Assembly (NCBI GenBank): GCA_032716605.1
Contig: CM064502.1
Span: forward strand, 33,963,284-34,027,283
Direction of reading: 5' to 3'
DNA: 64,000 nt
DNA from: Paralithodes platypus
Lineage: Eukaryota > Arthropoda > Malacostraca > Decapoda > Lithodidae
The position numbers were made by a program, and so were the translations under genes. This document shows, in pieces, positions 34,725-45,146 of the stretch. The stretch's first letter is position 1. Every line of letters starts with the position of its first letter. Below the pieces are notes generated by a model. The model saw only the letters and a list, made by a program, of their open reading frames with translations. It searched no databases and was not told the origin of the DNA.

Positions 34725-35064
34725 TTAAGGGGAGATGGGTCGTTTTTCTGAACCCCTTTCTCTCTCGAGTTAAACCACATTTGTTTTGAAAATGTAAGAA
34801 CTTCGGTCATTTAGTTTGGCGATTATCACCTTTCGAACCAATTCGTTGTAAATTTTAAGACATTTTGTGCCAATTAGGTGTCGAATTTTACGAGGAACCG
34901 GCCTTTGCGCCGGATAATTTTTCTAGCGAAAAATGTAAAAATTTATCTTGTAAAGGGGTCTAGAGGGTGTTTTTCTAAGCTTGATGGATATCTAGTGAGG
35001 AAACTAAAAAATACAGGAATAAATGAATTAATAGACCAAAAATAAAAGGTCCATCTCTTCTTAA
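34725..35064 (+). mobile_element. Family A TTAA element, diverged copy A6
   Basis: TTAA at 34725-34728 and 35061-35064. It retains CCATTTAG-like, GGAACCGGCCTTTGCGCCGG, AAGCTTGATGG and GAATTAATAGACCAAA blocks but has lost the GGCGAGCG core. This is an old copy. Confidence 0.75.
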
Positions 35065-35709
35065 TCACTTAGACACAGAGCTTGGAGCAATACCACAGGG
35101 TGAGATATTCTCCCGAGAAGGGGAATATTCCCTGTTAATATTTCTACTTCATTCAAGATAGATTATTAGTACTTATCAATTCTGTTCCTGTTCCTGCATT
35201 TATACTATAAAGTCTTCATTATGCAATAATAAACTAGTGGCTGGATAAGAAGTTTATTTAAATTCCCTAAATCAATAAGAATCAACATTATAATTTAATG
35301 TAAGGCTGGTAGAGGCACATTATCCACCTTATATCAATATAATATAACTACCAGTCTACAAGAGAATCTACCAGAATCTTCAATCCACCAAGAACAATAT
35401 CTACCTACTCACACTTACATAATACAATCGCATCACCCCTGTACAAGGTTACATTATCTTTGTACCTTACAGTTACTTATTATACAGAGTTTTTTGTCTT
35501 TCACCTGTACTTATTATTATAGTTTTTAGTGTTACATTCACTTGTGCCTATTGCTATATATTTAGTGTCACTTTTACTGGACTAGGCGCAGTAATAGGGT
35601 TATTACTATTGTTATAAAATTACTTATTATATACTTTTGTGTATCTCTTTCACTTGTACTCATAGTTATTATACAGTATAGTATCGTCACTATCAATGTC
35701 ACTGGCACT
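35065..35709. other. No gene; AT-rich
   Basis: About 650 bp of AT-rich sequence downstream of the piggyBac relic. No ORF or repeat is supported. It could be the 3' flank of the transposon, but no matching terminal repeat was seen. Confidence 0.4.
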
Positions 35710-36960
35710 TTAATATTCTGGAGAGTGTGATAGTCGTTAAAAAACCTGCCAACACATAGTCCCATATCACACTATAGACACTTGTAAGTAGTTTTGATAA
35801 GATTGTGGGATTTTGGTTAGCATGGGAGCAGACAAGGCACCTCCTCTGACTCCTGGGACCACTTGGGCAACTGGGAGGATGGAGCGTGAGCTGGTGCCAC
35901 CAGAAGTTGTTGGCACACATTAGGCGGTTAACCTGGCCTGCTCCTGGTCAGGATTTTCCGGTGTGTCAGGTTTCTCCAGATCGAAAATCAATTGCTTTTG
36001 AAGTTTGCGAAGTGATTTGTACTTCTTTGCTCCTGCAGTCATGAGTCGATATATATTATATGCATTGAGAATTGGCATGCCATCGAGTGCAGGAAGAAAA
36101 TCTTGTACCACCTGCAGGAGGTTTGCAGGCAGGCGATGAAGCTTTTCTGAATGTCAGACTTAATCAGGTGCATGTTGAGGTTGTACTCCATGGCAGCATC
36201 AGGTTAATGGATCGGCTCCTTTGCCTTGTGGTCCACTTTCACAGTGTTGACTATGTCGCCCTTGTGGACCATGCTGAGGAGGTTCACCTTTCGCTGGTCA
36301 TGCCAGTGGATGACAAGCCTGGAGCCAGACATTTTCCCGAAGGCATCCTTCTTCTTTGTTTTGGTGGGAAACATTGGTATACCCTTCCTCTTCGCCCTCA
36401 TTGTGCCAACAGTTCCGGTTTTGTGGTCATCGAGGTGCTTGTTGAATATAGGTGAGGAGTTGTAGTCGTCAATATATAGGGTGTGGTTTTGATCGAAGTA
36501 ATGGTCCATCATTGACATGCCTACTGTACTGCCAGAGCCAATGTCACTGTCGGTTAAGACTTCTCTCTACTTGCCACTGTAAACCATGAAGTCCAGTATA
36601 TTATCCAATCTGACAATTGCTAAGGACGAACATCTTGATGCCGTAGCGATGCCTCTTCGATGGGATGTACTGCTGAAAATGCAGCTTCCCCCAGAATAGG
36701 ACGAGAGACTCGTCAAAGCTTGAGGAATGTGGTGAAGCGCTGCGTATCAAGGTCTCCAGTTTCTTGAACTTCCTCAACCGTCTGGGGAGGTGGCCGGCAA
36801 TGGTGTTGACCAGGTATAAATAAGATAGGATATCAAAGTACCTATCCCTGGGTATGTATTATCCAAATGCTCGGGTGAAGATCAGGTGGCATGTGTCCAA
36901 TACATATGAAGGCTGATAATACGAAAAGGTTTGATCTGACTCCCGAGCTTAACCGCAGTA
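35710..36960 (-). pseudogene. piggyBac-superfamily transposase, decayed
   Basis: Read on the minus strand from about 36960 downward. FDESLVLFWGKLHFQQYIPS then KRHRYGIKMFVLSNC (about 36720-36610) corresponds to the family's LF.GRL..KQY.P.K..R.G.K core. HTLYIDDYNSSPIFNKHL (about 36490-36430) carries the conserved Asp region. GTVGTMRAKRKGIPMFP and LVIHWHDQRKVNLLS follow. After further frame changes comes a Cys-rich tail (RRCLVCSHAN, then GLCVGRFFNDYHTL ending near 35710). The N-terminus is missing and the frame changes several times, so it is inactive. piggyBac transposases cut and duplicate TTAA, which links this relic by mechanism to the TTAA elements in the window; direct parentage is not shown. 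Confidence 0.8.
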
Positions 36961-37199
36961 CCTGCCGTGACAAACTTGTTCAAATGACATTCATACACTT
37001 ATATTTACAAAATGTGCACTAGCATTAGATACATATGTCGGCTAAATGTAAAGGTCAGGGGGGGAGGGAGTGGGGATAAAAATATATAAAAGATACAAGG
37101 AGGGAGGAGGAGGAGTAGAGGAAAAATAACAGAAAGGAGAGGGATGAGGGTGAGAGTTCCAGAATTTACTTGTTTAAGGGAGGAGGAATAAAATGAGAA
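36961..37199. other. No gene; purine-rich
   Basis: GGAGG/AGAAAG-rich stretch (37060-37200) with no supported ORF. Confidence 0.4.
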
Positions 37200-37560
37200 A
37201 AATTTAAAGAGGACTGATTATTCTAATAGCAGAGTAAAAGATAGAAAGATGCAACTTGCAGCATGTCGTGAGAGTTTATTGAGAATTAGTAAAAGGAGGA
37301 GAGTTCGTGAGGCAAAATGCGTTTGACTTTACCCTTTCAAGAGATATACATGGAATGCTCCCACACATGCTCGATACATAAGTGCATCGTATCCCTGTAA
37401 AGAGCAAGAAAATGTGCAGGGTTAAAGAACCCACAGAGACGTTTGAGCATACCAAACATCTGGGAAGCTTTTTTAGCAAGAGTGGTTATAATATATCTCC
37501 AAGAACAGTCAGAAGAAAATAAAAAGCCAAGAAATGGAGAGAAGAGGAGGGGTTTATATG
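37200..37560 (-). pseudogene. LINE RT C-terminal segment (minus)
   Basis: The minus strand reads RYIITTLAKKASQMFGMLKR then LCGFFNPAHFLALYRDTMH, the post-palm region of Jockey/CR1-type RTs. It is probably the 3' continuation of the LINE at 37990-40080 on the same strand, separated by the SINE insertion. Confidence 0.65.
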
Positions 37561-37585
37561 TGTCTTGTATAATAGTAAGGGGTCA

Positions 37586-37985
37586 CGAGCCATAGCATAG
37601 TCAGTAGAGCGTCGGTTTCAGATCAAAGGTTCGGCGGATCGAGCCTGCACTGTCAAAATGTTATTGGTAGATGTCAAGCCCGGGCAACTTGACCTAGCGA
37701 TTCGTGATGAGCGCCCCATGTTAACCCCATCAGCACGATGACGTAATTTTCGTCATGTTTTGGCTTATAAGATACTTCTAGGACTCAGAGGGGTAAATGC
37801 GATCTCAATGAACCCTCTGAAATCATAGGTCCTTCTGAAACTGCATAAAATCGTCAAAATTGTAGCCAGAGTCAAAGGTAAAAAGGCGTCATTGTGCTGA
37901 AGGGGTTAATGGCCACCCCTACTCGGGAATTAAGGCGTCTGGCAAAAAATAAAAAAATAAAAAAAAAATATATAAATAAAATAAT
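37586..37985 (+). mobile_element. tRNA-derived SINE inserted in the LINE
   Basis: The head reads GCCATAGCATAGTCAGTAGA (box A-like) and GGTTCGGCGGATCGAGCC (box B-like), about 35 bases apart. The body continues TGTCAAGCCCGGGCAACTTG and, after the D1 insertion, TGGCCACCCCTACTCGGG. It ends in an A-rich tail (37945-37985). It lies between two segments of one minus-strand LINE. Confidence 0.7.
37721..37909. mobile_element. Family D TTAA MITE, copy D1
   Basis: 189 bp between TTAA 37721-37724 and TTAA 37906-37909. The terminal inverted repeats are TTAACCCCATCAGCACGATG and its inverse (CATTGTGCTGAAGGGGTTAA). Inserted in the SINE body. Confidence 0.88.
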
Positions 37986-37989
37986 AAGG

Positions 37990-38681
37990 ATAACCGTGTG
38001 AAAGACTGTAACGGGTAGATAGATGGATAAATTGGGTTTGGAAGCATTGATAGTAATAAGATTTTCTGACATAATAGGAAATACTTGATAGATCAGGAGA
38101 TAAGTGTGCTATGTCCTCCTGACGTGAGTTTTGGAGTTATTGCATGGTAATTCGTTGTGGAAACTAGTTGAATAGTGTAAGGTAGAGCCATCAGCATATG
38201 AGTGAATAGAAATAGAGGTACAGTTGAGTAGATCATTAATGAATAGTAGAAATAGAAATGGAGACACGACAGAACAGTGAAGAACACCGGAGTTGATAGG
38301 TTGAGGAAGTGAGCGATGGCCGCCCACAACCGGGTGGATGGGACTAGTCAGCCTTGGTCGGGAACCCATATAGGGGAGAAACCTTAGAAAAATCCAGGTG
38401 TATGGGACTCGTCAGCCTTGGTCAGCATCTTGCCTAGGGGGATAAAACTTATACAAAATTCTAAAGGTAGGCGCACTCATTGGTGCCACTTGATGGTGGT
38501 GAACTCTATAGTATATACAATAGATAGAACTACTACAATGGAATGACAAAATGAAAACTAGAGATAAAGTCACAGAAAGAGGGATAGAAACCGAAGGAGG
38601 GTAGTTTAGAAATTTGAGATTTGTGCCAGACTCTATCAAAGGCTTCCGATGTGTTTGGGGCAATCACCAATAGATCGGCCC
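37990..38681 (-). pseudogene. LINE RT core segment (minus)
   Basis: Minus-strand fragments read SEAFDRVWHKSQISKL (motif A region, about 38650), LFLLFINDLL and SYADGSTLHYS (motif C, with Gly for the second Asp, about 38200), then ENLITINASKPNL. Wording is closest to the LINE at 1-3300. Frames change repeatedly and a 90-bp segment near 38370-38460 contains a short duplication (ACTCGTCAGCCTTGGTC). Confidence 0.7.
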
Positions 38682-39338
38682 TTAACCCCTTCAGCACCAT
38701 GATGCCTTTTTACCTCATGCACCAACCCTTTTACCTTAATGATTCTGCTGCAAATAAGTGATTTAATGCAGTTTAACCCTTGTCTAGCGGGTGGGGGTTT
38801 TGGGCTATTTTGGGCCCTCTGACTGAATGATCAATCAGTATGCATGAAACGAAATGTATTCAGCAAAAAACTAGGCACTAAAAGCTTCACAATGACGCCA
38901 CAGAACGGCTACGTAGTACTCGTTGGAGCACGCAGTGGTACCACTAAGATGGAAGTTTAGCGTGATTTTAGCGGCATATTTTTTCCCGCTACGCTCACTA
39001 CTGGCACCACTGCCGGCCTCTCGAGAACAGAGGGAGCGTGAGTCAGTAGGCGGCGGTAAGCCCTGGGTGTCAGACTTGTGGCCTGCTGCGCTCCCGGCCA
39101 TTTGCACTCGGTTTAACCCTTTAAAAGCCTTAATAATGATCCTAACTTGCTGCAAATTGGAGCCCGACTTAAGGCGGGCCCCGCTACGAATGGGTTAAGA
39201 AGGACCTATGCTACTAAGAGTGTTCACTGAGATCGTATTTATCCATATGAGTCGCATAGGTAGATTAAACACTAAAGAAAATTGTCTAATGGTAACCGAA
39301 AAGTTATGAGAAATACGTAATGGTGGTGAAGGGGCTAA
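38682..39338. mobile_element. Family D TTAA MITE, copy D2, split by E1
   Basis: The left end TTAACCCCTTCAGCACCATG (38682) and right end GTGGTGAAGGGGCTAA (to 39338) match D1. Element E1 occupies 38773-39198 within it. D2 itself interrupts the minus-strand LINE. Confidence 0.8.
38773..39198. mobile_element. Family E TTAA MITE, copy E1
   Basis: 426 bp between TTAA 38773-38776 and 39195-39198, with short inverted termini TTAACCCTTGTCTAGCGGG and CCCGCTACGAATGGGTTAA. The internal sequence is GC-richer than the surroundings and has no ORF of note. Confidence 0.75.
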
Positions 39339-40080
39339 GAAAACCATACTGATGATGCTTAAGACATTTTGAATTAAGAATAGAGTAAACAAACTTTACA
39401 AATTTAAGAAATGAGAAGAATTGGATGATAATTGGAGGATTGAGAGAAGTCACCCTTTTTTGGTGCAGGTTGAGTGAGCGCAAATTTCCGACAATAAGGG
39501 AAGATGTTAGAGGAAAGACAGAGATGGAGAAGTTTGCCAAGTCAATAAATCAGCACAGAAGAACAGTTTTTGAGTACAACAGGAGTAACACCACTTAGTC
39601 CGTACGCCTTCTTAGTATTAAGCCTAGAGAGGGCAGAAAGTGCATTCTTAGAATAGATTATGATATTAGGCATAAGTAAGAGAGAGGTTGCTGAAGAGGG
39701 AGGAACATCACCGGAATAAATCAAGATGGAGATTTTAGCAAAAGTTTGAGAGACGAATTTATCTTTGTCAGAGGAAAAAGTGATGATGGTGTCGTCAGGG
39801 TGGAAAAGAGGAGGGAATGACGAGGAAGTAAAATCAGAAAGCTTGGGATTGATGTCACAAGCGTCGCCAGCTGGGTAGATTGGATGGTCGCATTGGAGAG
39901 ATAGGACAGGTACCAGAGAAAGGTTATGATTGGAGCAGCCTTATAGAAAGAAAATATTTACACTGTAAGCAGAAGGATTAGAGGTTAGAAATAAATCAAG
40001 AATGTTGGGCAAATCTCCAAGGCAGTCAGGGATATGAGTAGGATGTTGAACTAGCTCTAGGTCATTTTGGATCGAAAAGA
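39339..40080 (-). pseudogene. LINE endonuclease end and RT start (minus)
   Basis: The minus strand reads [20 protein letters not shown] then [13 protein letters not shown] (end of the APE domain), followed by ALSRLNTKKAYGLSGVTPVV and LKNCSSV (RT N-terminal block) and QPAPKKGDFSQSSNYHPI. It contains several stops and frame changes. The 5' edge lies within about 10 bp of a candidate splice donor of the zinc-finger exon. Confidence 0.75.
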
Positions 40081-42017
40081 CTTGCTTACCAGATTGTTTA
40101 GTAAGTTGAGAGGAGTGCAATTGACTTGACTTGGTATAACGTTGTTATGCTGGCTATCTACATGCACATTAAGGAATTGCTTATTACTGTAGGAATGATG
40201 ACACAAGCTGCACTTGTAAGGGAAGTTGGCCAGGTGACATCGAAAGTGCTGTCTCAAATCTTCTAAACTTGGCAAGTTAAGTTCACAAAATTCACACTGG
40301 AAAGTGACTGACATTGGCTTTACGTTTTGATGCTGTGGGTTTGTGTCAGCTTTACACTTGGAGGACCCAAGAGGAGAGAGCTTATGGTCATCCTTTCTTA
40401 TGAAAGTTGTATCATCAGCTAACGTGTTCTCATGTTCATTCAGTTCTTGAGAGGAAGATGGCTTTATCTGAAGAGACTTCTTGGTAACTGTAGGACTTGA
40501 TTTAACGTTGTTATGATGGATATCTAAATGTTCATCAAGGAATTGCTTATTACTGTAGGAATGGTGACACAAGCTGCACTTATAAGGGAAGTTGGCCAGG
40601 TGACGTAGAAAGTGCTGTCTCAAATCTTCTAAATTTGGTAAGTAAAGTTTGCAAAATTGACACTGGAAATTGACTGACATTGGCTTTACATTTTGATGCT
40701 GTGGGTTTGTTTTAGATTTATGCTTGGAGGACCCAAGAGGAGAGAGCTTATAGTCATCCTTGTTTAATGAAGTTGTATTATCAGTTAACGTGTTCTCATT
40801 TACATTTAGTTCTTGAGAGGGAGATGGGTATATCTCAAGAGACCTCGTGGTAACAGTAGGACTGGAATTACATGACTCATATGATGAGGTTTTAGTTCCC
40901 TGTTTCACCCTGTGGTTACTTTGATTACCGTGAGCGTTGAATTGTTCATTGTTAGTTTGGTTTACATTGGAGATTTCAGTAGACATCATATTATACAAAG
41001 CATCAGAATGTGCATCATTATTCACTTGAACATGCCTTCCTGGCACGTGATGGCTAGAATTTTCAGATATACTTCCATGGCTTTTTGATAGAGAATCATC
41101 ACCCTGAGTGTAGAAAATTTTGAAGGGAGTTTCATTTAAGCCAACATCTTTGGCATCACTGATGAACTGATCAAAGCTTTTCAAATTTGATAGCTTCGAG
41201 TGTGAATTTTTTCCATGATGCTTAGTGGAATTTTTATGAAGGAATACGGTCTCTACAGGATCCTGGGAATCTAAGGTACCAGTATGTGAGAGACCAGCGT
41301 AAGTTGTTGATGGATGGGAGTAGCCTCCCTCAGTTGCAATGGAGGACAACTGGCCAAAATGGGATGATTTTGGCATCATAGAGAATTCAATGTTATCTTG
41401 ACATATTGAGGTCTGTTTTGTGACACTCTGACTTGTTGTTGAGTGCATGGGGTCACCCTGAGTTACTGTGGGATGTGATTGTGAGGTTTGAAGGGTACTG
41501 AACTTTGAGCGAGGACTAGAATTCCTTGTGCCACATGAATTTGGAATATGAAGTGTTGTAGCGAGAGATTGCGAATTTTGACAAGTATTGCCATGAGATT
41601 TTATGGTTTGGAGTGATGAGAGAGGAGGGTTTGTAATTGGATATGATCTGTGAAGTGAGTTGGTCTTTTGATGGATTTTGGAATATGACTGATCAGTTGT
41701 TGTTGTTGTTATTGTTGTTGACTGATCAGTTGTTGGGGATACATGAGAGTATCTGCTCTGAGGTGTCACAGAGTGAGAATTTGCAGCGTGGGGATTTGTA
41801 TATCTAGAAACATCACACAGTGATTTGGAGGAGTTCGAGTAACCTAGGTTTTGTTTTGATAAGGTAGAGTTTTTAACCTCTGCATCTCTAGAGTTCAAGA
41901 AAGAGGATGGGTCAGCTGCAGAATCTTTACTAGAGTTGCGAGTCAGTAACTGGTCACCCTCAATCTTTTCTGTCGTTTTGGATGTTTTATCTTCAAATGT
42001 TCCTCCCAGTTCATCAG
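40057..42017 (-). CDS. C2H2 zinc-finger protein, single exon with duplicated finger pair
   Basis: The frame is open from a candidate 3' splice site at 42019-42018 (pyrimidine-rich tract then ATTACAG) to a stop at 40057. No ATG opens it, so it is most likely an internal or terminal exon entered in phase 1. The N-terminal 400 residues are Ser/Thr/His/Asn-rich and disordered-looking. Counting from codon 41898, fingers lie at about 411-433, 439-462, 533-555 and 561-584. Fingers 1 and 3 are C-x2-C-x12-H-x3-H; fingers 2 and 4 ([16 protein letters not shown]) are C-x2-C-x12-H-x4-H. All Cys and His ligands are present. Fingers 1-2 plus about 70 upstream residues are duplicated as 3-4 (period about 122 residues). 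A nuclear, DNA-binding role is expected; the target is unknown. A donor-like GTAAGC at 40089-40084 could end the exon, making the last residues intronic. This is the only supported host gene in the window. Confidence 0.82.
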
Positions 42018-42029
42018 CTGTAATAAGAA

Positions 42030-42487
42030 AAAGAGTACCGTATAATATTTACCTTGGAAATAGTTAAGAGTAATCAAACATACCGTATAATATTTACTTT
42101 GGAAATAGTTCAGAGTAATCAAACATACCACATAATATTTACCTTGGAAATAGTTAAGAGTAATCAAACATACCATATAATATTTACCTTGGAAATAGTT
42201 AAGAGTAATCAAACATACCGTATAATATTTACTTTGGGAATAGTTAAGAGTAATCAAACATACCGTATAATATTTACTTTGGGAATAGTTAAGCGTAATC
42301 AAACATACCGTATAATATTTACTTTGGAAATAGTTAAGAGTAATCAAACATACCGTATAATATTTACTTTGGGAATAGTTAAGAGTAATCAAACATACCG
42401 TATAATGTTTACTTTGGAAATAGTTAAGCGTAATCAAACATACAGTATAATATTTACCTTGGAAATAGTAAAGAGAAATCAAACATC
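42030..42487. repeat. 45-bp minisatellite beside the zinc-finger exon
   Basis: About ten 45-bp units (TTTGGAAATAGTTAAGAGTA then ATCAAACATACCGTATAATA TTTAC) with few differences (CTTTGG/CCTTGG, GAGTAATC/GCGTAATC). It starts about 12 bp upstream of the splice acceptor on the minus strand, so it lies in the presumed intron. Open frames across it in both strands reflect the 15-codon period. Confidence 0.95.
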
Positions 42488-42670
42488 GACTCAAAACATC
42501 TTTTAAAAACATGTATGGGTCATAAATTGCAAACTATGCACTGGTGCACTGGCAAAACTAGCATATACTGTATATATAGAGAGAAATAATAAAAAATACA
42601 CATGATTAATATATTTCTTGTGCTTAAAATAAAAATAAAACAAATTTTGTATGAATATATTAGGTAAATA
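42488..42670. other. No gene; AT-rich
   Basis: AT-rich sequence between the minisatellite and an RT fragment; no feature supported. Confidence 0.4.
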
Positions 42671-43182
42671 TTCTAAATGTTTGTATAGGATGCATTTAGG
42701 TGTTTTTGTGTTTCAATTACATGAATGCCTCTTCCCCTGAATGGAAAGGTGTATGCCTCATGTGTTAGAAGTGCAATGAAGTATGCTTCAGAAACATGGG
42801 CCGTTAAAGTAGAGGATGTCAACAGAATGGAACGTAATGAGATGAGAATGGTGAGATGGATGTGTGGGGCCAGGCTGCATGATAGAATAACAAATGATGA
42901 GCTGAGATGATAAGGTATAAAGAATATTAGCGAGGTGATGCGTACAAGTAGACTGGGATGGTATGGACATGTGGAGAGAATGGATGAACAAAATTGGGTG
43001 AACAAATGCAGGTCTGTGATTGTGGAGGGAGCTGCACCAAGGGGTGGACCGAGGAAGACATGGGATCGGACTATACATGCCGATCTCAAATTCAAAAACT
43101 TGACAAGTTTACCTTACCTGGAGTAAGTGAAGCAGCCCTTAACAGGGTTGCTTGGAACGCCGCCATTAGGACAAGAAACTGA
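42671..43182 (+). pseudogene. LINE reverse transcriptase C-terminal fragment
   Basis: GKVYASCVRSAMKYASETWA, then RNEMRMVRWMCGARLHDRIT and, after in-frame TGA-TAA at 42908-42913, RLGWYGHVERMDEQNWV, then APRGGPRKTWDRTIHADLK. A frame change near 43090-43100 leads to ALNRVAWNAAIRTRN. This is the common C-terminal region of RTE/L1-like arthropod and vertebrate LINEs; the polymerase core is absent. A TGTA repeat follows at about 43223-43260. Confidence 0.8.
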
Positions 43183-43423
43183 AACTGCACGTATGTGTGG
43201 AGCACTCAGTCTTAAAATGTTATGTATGTATGTATGTACAGTATGCATGTATGTATGTATGGGTAGTTTCTTTCTCTTACACGTTATTCTTTGTGACATC
43301 CTTAATATATTAATTTACTTGTTTCTTACTAGCCTGGTTGGTAACTGGTCACGGGTCAGGAAAGATAAATTCACTCCAACCCCATCTTCTCTATCTGCCG
43401 GAACATGTCTTTGAATACAGATA

Positions 43424-43720
43424 TTAAGGGAAGATTGGCCGTTTGTTTGGTCTATTAATTCATTTATTCATATATTTTTTTTAGTTTCCTCCCTAGACCT
43501 CCATCAATCTTAGAAAAACGCCCCCTAGACCCCGAGCTATCGCTCGCCAGGAAAAAAATCGACACCTAAATGGCACGAAAGGTCTTAAAATTGACAACGA
43601 AATTGGGCGAAAGGTGTTAACATCGCCAAACTAATGGGCCGAACGTCTTATAATATCAAAACTAGTGGGGCTAAACATTAGGAAGAAGGGGGTCCAGAAA
43701 AACGGTCTGCCTCCCCTGAA
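43424..43720 (-). mobile_element. Family A TTAA element, copy A7, internally deleted
   Basis: TTAA at 43424-43427; the other end has TGAA at 43717-43720 after ACGGTCTGCCTCCCC. The GGCC-rich centre and CGAAAAATGTAC block are deleted (CCCTAGACCCCGAGCTATCG junction at about 43530). Confidence 0.82.
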
Positions 43721-43775
43721 CTTGCTGTTCCGTGTTAAATTTTCATTGCGAGTACAAGAATATACACTATATATA

Positions 43776-44975
43776 TACAGGGTGTCCCGCGAGTCATGGC
43801 AGATACTCTGAGAACTGAGAGATTATGGAATTCTAAGTAGAACATTTTCTATAAACATATGCTATTTTCTGTACCAGTGTCTGGAAATGAGTCATATAAA
43901 TTTGTCAGTTAGTGAGTGAGGTGGTGTTGGGAGGGAGGGAGGGAGGAAGGATGTTGGTGCCACTATGAGGAAGAGTATTCTGTATTTTGTTTTATGCCAT
44001 AATAACTTTGAAAGAGGGAATATTTCTGAACCGTTATTGTATGTATTTGTCAATTAGGATATTATGAAGCCTTGTAGTATTGTAATTAGCAGCTACACCT
44101 GATATAATGTAATGAAACGTGGCACCAATGCATGAACTCCGGTCCTGTGTTACTCTGTTTCCGCTAAAACATGTTAGAGTAAGAACGGGCACAATATACG
44201 ATTCTTGTTATTTTCCACCATTTGAGAGACTAAAACTGCAAAAAAATATAATTTACTTGTTTTAATGATAAATATGGAAATATGATATACTGTATAGTTA
44301 CGGGCTCCACAATGGAAGTTCTAGTGCTGCTTTTGCCAAATACATGAGGAGATACTCAAACAGGTGTATAAATTCCAAAGTGTTATACAGTGTTTACCAA
44401 TATCTGTGTGACAGAGTATGGTTTCCTGGAGTTCGTGGTACAGCTGAACGAATAGAGAGTCGAGACAAAGTAAGGCAGAATATTTACATAAGAGCCCAAA
44501 CATCAGCACAAACTGTTTTGTGGAAGGCTGTGTATTAAAGCTGACTGCGGTACCTTTGAACGTTTAATGTTATCTGAACAATAGCGTACATTTATACTTT
44601 AATAAAAGGTTCTTAGAATATTCATACTTATTACCCAAGCAATGATAAACATTTCATGAGTTTGTGTTTTCCTGTGTTCAAGATTAAATCTTTGCGAGAA
44701 CAGATGCATTAGTGCCACGTTTCATTACAATAGAGCAAACGTAACTGCTAATTACAATACTACAAGGCTTCATAATATACTAATTGACAAATACATACAA
44801 TAACGGTTCAGAAATATACCCTCTTTCAAAGTTATTATGGCATAAAACAAAATACAGAATAAACTTCCTCATAGTGGCACCAACATCCTTCCTCCCTCCC
44901 TACACCACCTCACTAACTGTGTTACACATTTATGTGACTGATTTCCAGACACTGGCACAGAAAATAGCATATGTT
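43776..44975 (+). mobile_element. DNA transposon relic with 270-bp inverted arms
   Basis: The left end has TACAGGGTGTCCCGCGAGTC at 43776. Inverted arms 43857-44134 and 44701-44973 match over about 275 bp with small gaps. The distal right terminus is missing where a 60-bp tandem array begins. The centre holds a fragment of a helix-turn-helix coding region. Superfamily is uncertain. Confidence 0.65.
44300..44538 (+). pseudogene. Degenerate helix-turn-helix (DUF4817-like) transposase N-terminus
   Basis: The plus-strand frame gives AKYMRRYSNRCINSKVLYSV then YQYLCDRVWFPGVRGTAERI and ESRDKVR. The Y-RYPNR...VF...Y..L...G.F pattern is what I recall of the insect DUF4817 helix-turn-helix domain found at the start of some transposases. 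It stops at 44538 with no catalytic domain. Confidence 0.45.
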
Positions 44976-45146
44976 GAGGTATTATTTTAAGTAGCCATAC
45001 AGTATAAAATAATATTTGTATAGCATTATTATGTTGAGGTATTATTTTAAGTAGCCATACAGTATAAAATAAAATTTGTATAGCATATGTTGAGGTATTA
45101 TTTTAAGTAGCCATACAGTATAAAATAATATTTGTATAGCATATGT
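44965..45146. repeat. Tandem triplication of about 56-60 bp
   Basis: TGTTGAGGTATTATTTTAAG recurs at 44972, 45032 and 45088 (periods 60 and 56). The unit contains the inner end of the right transposon arm (AGCATATGTTGAGG). Confidence 0.93.

Noticed and set aside
41943..42512. 189-residue minus-strand repeat protein joined to the zinc-finger exon
   Set aside because: It is the 45-bp minisatellite (15-codon period) and is separated from the exon by a strong splice-acceptor sequence.
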